Source: Candidatus Aminicenantota bacterium
GTDB lineage: Bacteria; Acidobacteriota; Aminicenantia; Aminicenantales; UBA4085
NCBI GenBank assembly: GCA_003154255.1
Contig: PMCY01000354.1
Coordinates: 12,886 to 19,935 of the forward strand
DNA: 7,050 bases
Reading direction: 5' to 3'
In this document: in pieces, positions 5,356 to 7,050 of the stretch
How positions within the stretch are numbered: the stretch's first letter is position 1
Layout of the letters: the number at the start of each line of letters is the position of its first letter
Made by a program: the position numbers and the translations under genes
Notes under the pieces: generated by a model
The model's input: only the letters and a program-made list of their open reading frames with translations
Database searches by the model: none
What the model was told of the DNA's origin: nothing

Positions 5356-6517
5356 CTCCGGCATTATTCTGCACCAAGGCAAGGACAAGGCCGTCCGCAA
5401 TCGCCACCCCTGGATCTTTTCGGGCGCCGTACGCCGGGCGCCCCATTTCGAGGACGGCGACATCCTGCCGGTCTACAGCGCCGAAGGGGATTTCCTTGGA
5501 TCCGGTTATTTCAACGCCCGGTGTTCAATTATCGGACGGATGCTGACTTTCGACCGGACCCCTCCGCTCCAGGCCTTGGAGGCGTCGATCCGCAGGGCCC
5601 TCTCCCGGCGGACGCCTTTCTTCGACGAGCGGACGACCGGCTTCCGCCTGATCAACGGGGAAGGCGATGAATGTCCCGGTCTGATCGCGGACTTCTACGC
5701 CGGGGTCCTGGTCCTTCAATTTTCCACCCGGGGAATGGACCGGCTGAAGGAATTCGTTCTGGGGCTTCTGGGAGAGATTCTATCGCCGGCGGCGATCTAT
5801 GAAAAATCCAATCTGCCGTCGCGCCGCGAAGAAGGCCTGTCTTCGGGAGAATCCTGGCTGCGCGGCGGCCCGGTGCCGAGCGTGGAGATCTTGGAGGATG
5901 GGCTGCGCTTCGCCGTGGATATTCCGGATTCCCAAAAAACAGGGTTTTATTTGGATCAGCGGGAAATGCGCCGCATGGCCCGGGGCTTGGCCCGCGGCCG
6001 CCGCGTGCTCAACGCCTTCTCCTACACGGGAGGCTTCACCGTGGCCGCCCTGGCCGGCGGCGCGGTTTCCGCCGACAGTGTCGACCTGTCGGCGCGGGCC
6101 ATGGAGCTTTGCGCCGAAAACTGCCGCCGCAACGGTTTCCCGGGCCTCGGCCTCGGATTCCACACCGCCGACGTCTTCGAGTTTTTGCGGGCCGGCCCTC
6201 TGGACTATGACTTCGTCGTACTCGATCCCCCGGCCTTCGCCAAGCGCAAGGGCGACGTCATGAACGCCTGCCGCGGGTACAAGGACATTCATCGCCTGGT
6301 ATTCCAGAAGCTCCCTCCGGGCGCTTTGGTGATGACCTTCTCCTGCTCCCATTTCGTCGACGAACCGCTCTTCCGTCAGGTTGTCTTCCAAGCCGCCCGG
6401 GAGGCAAACCGGGGAGTGCGCATCTTGCAGCGCCACCGCCAGGCCCTCGACCATCCGGTGAACATCTATCATCCGGAAAGCGAATATCTCAAGGGGTTCG
6501 TCCTGGCCGTTGATTGA
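5342..6517 (+). CDS. rlmI: PUA-domain SAM-dependent rRNA cytosine methyltransferase, RlmI type
   Basis: The product is 391 residues, close to E. coli RlmI (YccW), which makes m5C1962 in 23S rRNA. Residues about 8-75 form the PUA RNA-binding domain, with R-H-P-W-I-F-S-G-A-V (21-30) as its hallmark. A linker beta domain contains G-E-G-D-E-C-P-G-L-I-A-D (106-117). The methyltransferase begins at Q-K-T-G-F-Y-L-D-Q-R (198-207), followed by N-A-F-S-Y-T-G-G-F (224-232) for SAM binding, the acidic D-L-S-A-R-A (248-253), V-V-L-D-P-P-A-F (292-299), and F-S-C335-S-H with the conserved Cys that corresponds to the catalytic position. It ends with D-H-P-V (370-373) and E-Y-L-K-G-F, as in RlmI. The start is ATG 5342, inside the end of the Nudix gene, with GAAGAGG at 5329-5335 six bases ahead. 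The family also includes RlmI-like proteins with other target bases, so the exact site in 23S rRNA is inferred. Confidence 0.92.
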   Translation: MAENDSGIILHQGKDKAVRNRHPWIFSGAVRRAPHFEDGDILPVYSAEGDFLGSGYFNARCSIIGRMLTFDRTPPLQALEASIRRALSRRTPFFDERTTGFRLINGEGDECPGLIADFYAGVLVLQFSTRGMDRLKEFVLGLLGEILSPAAIYEKSNLPSRREEGLSSGESWLRGGPVPSVEILEDGLRFAVDIPDSQKTGFYLDQREMRRMARGLARGRRVLNAFSYTGGFTVAALAGGAVSADSVDLSARAMELCAENCRRNGFPGLGLGFHTADVFEFLRAGPLDYDFVVLDPPAFAKRKGDVMNACRGYKDIHRLVFQKLPPGALVMTFSCSHFVDEPLFRQVVFQAAREANRGVRILQRHRQALDHPVNIYHPESEYLKGFVLAVD

Positions 6518-6538
6518 AAGCCGGCCCGGAGGCCTCGG

Positions 6539-6543
6539 AAGGA
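6539..6543 (+). promoter_or_regulatory. Ribosome-binding site deciding the start of the four-helix membrane protein
   Basis: AAGGA lies six bases before ATG 6550. It favours this start over the in-frame TTG at 6514, which overlaps the rlmI stop and has no comparable site. Confidence 0.7.
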
Positions 6544-6549
6544 ATCCGT

Positions 6550-7041
6550 ATGAGCTTCGTTGAAACCGCCCCGCCGGGAGATGCGGTCGGCCGGGCAATG
6601 CGTCCGGTTCTCATCTTGGCCAGGACCCTTCTGGCCAGTCTCATCGGGTATCTGGCCCTCGTGGAGCTCATCCGCTCCCGGTTCCGCCCTTTCCTGGGAT
6701 TCGCGGACTTGGGTCGGCGCCTGTCCGTCCGCTATGTTTTCTATCTCGCCGCCGCGGCGGCCGTCATCGTCATCCGCGTTCTCAACTCCGTCGGCCTGCG
6801 GCGCAAAAAACCCTCCTCGCCAGAATCTCTCCTGGGACGCCTCCGGACCGTGGCCTGGCTGACCCTGGCCGCCGCCGAAACGCCGGCGCTCGCCGGATTG
6901 GCCCTGTTTCTCGTCGGCGGCTATAACGAAGATTTTTATTGGCTTAATTTTGTCTCGCTCCTGCTTCTGTTCATGTACTTCCCCCGCCCAAAGAACTGGG
7001 AGGCGCATCTCCGGAACGCGCCCCGGGCCTGCCCGTTCTGA
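6550..7041 (+). CDS. Small four-helix integral membrane protein of unknown function
   Basis: The product is 163 residues with no recognisable named family. Four hydrophobic segments are visible: about 19-41, 60-81, 100-122 and 129-145. The loop between helices 2 and 3 carries R-R-K-K (84-87), and helix 1 is followed by R42, R44 and R46. By the positive-inside rule this puts the segment between helices 1 and 2 and the one between 2 and 3 in conflict, so the first or second segment may be only partly embedded. Helix 3 contains a Glu and Pro in A-A-A-E110-T-P-A-L-A-G-L, unusual for a membrane span. The fourth helix ends in Y-F-P-R-P-K-N-W-E (143-151), which looks like a conserved cytoplasmic cap. 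The gene follows rlmI after 32 bases on the same strand and is probably in the same transcript. It could be a small channel, an anchor or an accessory subunit; nothing in the neighbours decides. Confidence 0.7.
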   Translation: MSFVETAPPGDAVGRAMRPVLILARTLLASLIGYLALVELIRSRFRPFLGFADLGRRLSVRYVFYLAAAAAVIVIRVLNSVGLRRKKPSSPESLLGRLRTVAWLTLAAAETPALAGLALFLVGGYNEDFYWLNFVSLLLLFMYFPRPKNWEAHLRNAPRACPF

Positions 7042-7050
7042 GCCTCCGCT

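Noticed and set aside
4927..5463. Upstream extension of the small - strand frame into the Nudix/rlmI region
   Set aside because: This part is antisense to the conserved Nudix box and the PUA start. Only the segment from ATG 4926 is considered, and only as a low-confidence candidate.
6514..6549. TTG start for the membrane protein, overlapping the rlmI stop
   Set aside because: The ATG at 6550 has a well-spaced AAGGA. The 12 extra residues are charged and add no recognisable element.
6550..7041. Identification as a rotary ATPase c subunit
   Set aside because: Only one short helix segment is reminiscent. The Gly-rich partner helix is absent, and the overall length and helix pattern do not fit.

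Overview
The window is a GC-rich stretch of chromosome-like bacterial DNA, with coding sequence nearly end to end. Two secreted beta-barrel proteins (one ending in a classic terminal Phe) show that the cell has an outer membrane. A GH57 amylase/glucanotransferase, a GalT-like transferase and a bacterial GlgA together, with these barrel proteins, would fit an Acidobacteriota/Aminicenantota-like lineage. That placement is inference only; no taxonomic marker gene is present.

Left part (1-1445, + strand): the 3' end of a GH57-family alpha-glucan enzyme (DUF1926-type C-terminal domain) overlaps by ATGA with a complete galactose-1-phosphate uridylyltransferase-like gene. A sigma70-like promoter overlaps the galT stop codon, and a strong intrinsic terminator follows immediately. 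Next comes a two-gene cassette (1540-3292) for two diverged, tandemly arranged outer-membrane beta-barrel proteins, closed by a 13-bp-stem terminator at 3312-3349.

Convergent to this is a complete glycogen synthase, glgA (3344-4795, - strand). Its stop codon lies inside the T-tract of the barrel-cassette terminator. With the GH57 gene and the GalT-like gene, it makes this an alpha-glucan/glycogen and sugar-nucleotide neighbourhood interrupted by the envelope cassette.

The 161-bp divergent region between glgA and a Nudix hydrolase gene (4796-4956) is the most unusual part. It holds two abutting inverted repeats of the same design: TACT, a GC-rich arm, exactly 28 nt, the complementary arm, AGTA. 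A third hairpin competes with one of them. A 44-codon reading frame with its own ribosome-binding site lies inside one repeat and ends in an ATGA overlap with glgA, which has no Shine-Dalgarno sequence of its own.

Right part (4957-7041, + strand): a likely operon of a MutT-like Nudix hydrolase, a PUA-domain rRNA cytosine methyltransferase (RlmI type, 14-nt overlap with the Nudix gene) and a small four-helix membrane protein of unknown function. I found no tRNA, rRNA, CRISPR array, insertion sequence or phage gene. No gene-free gap exceeds 300 bases.
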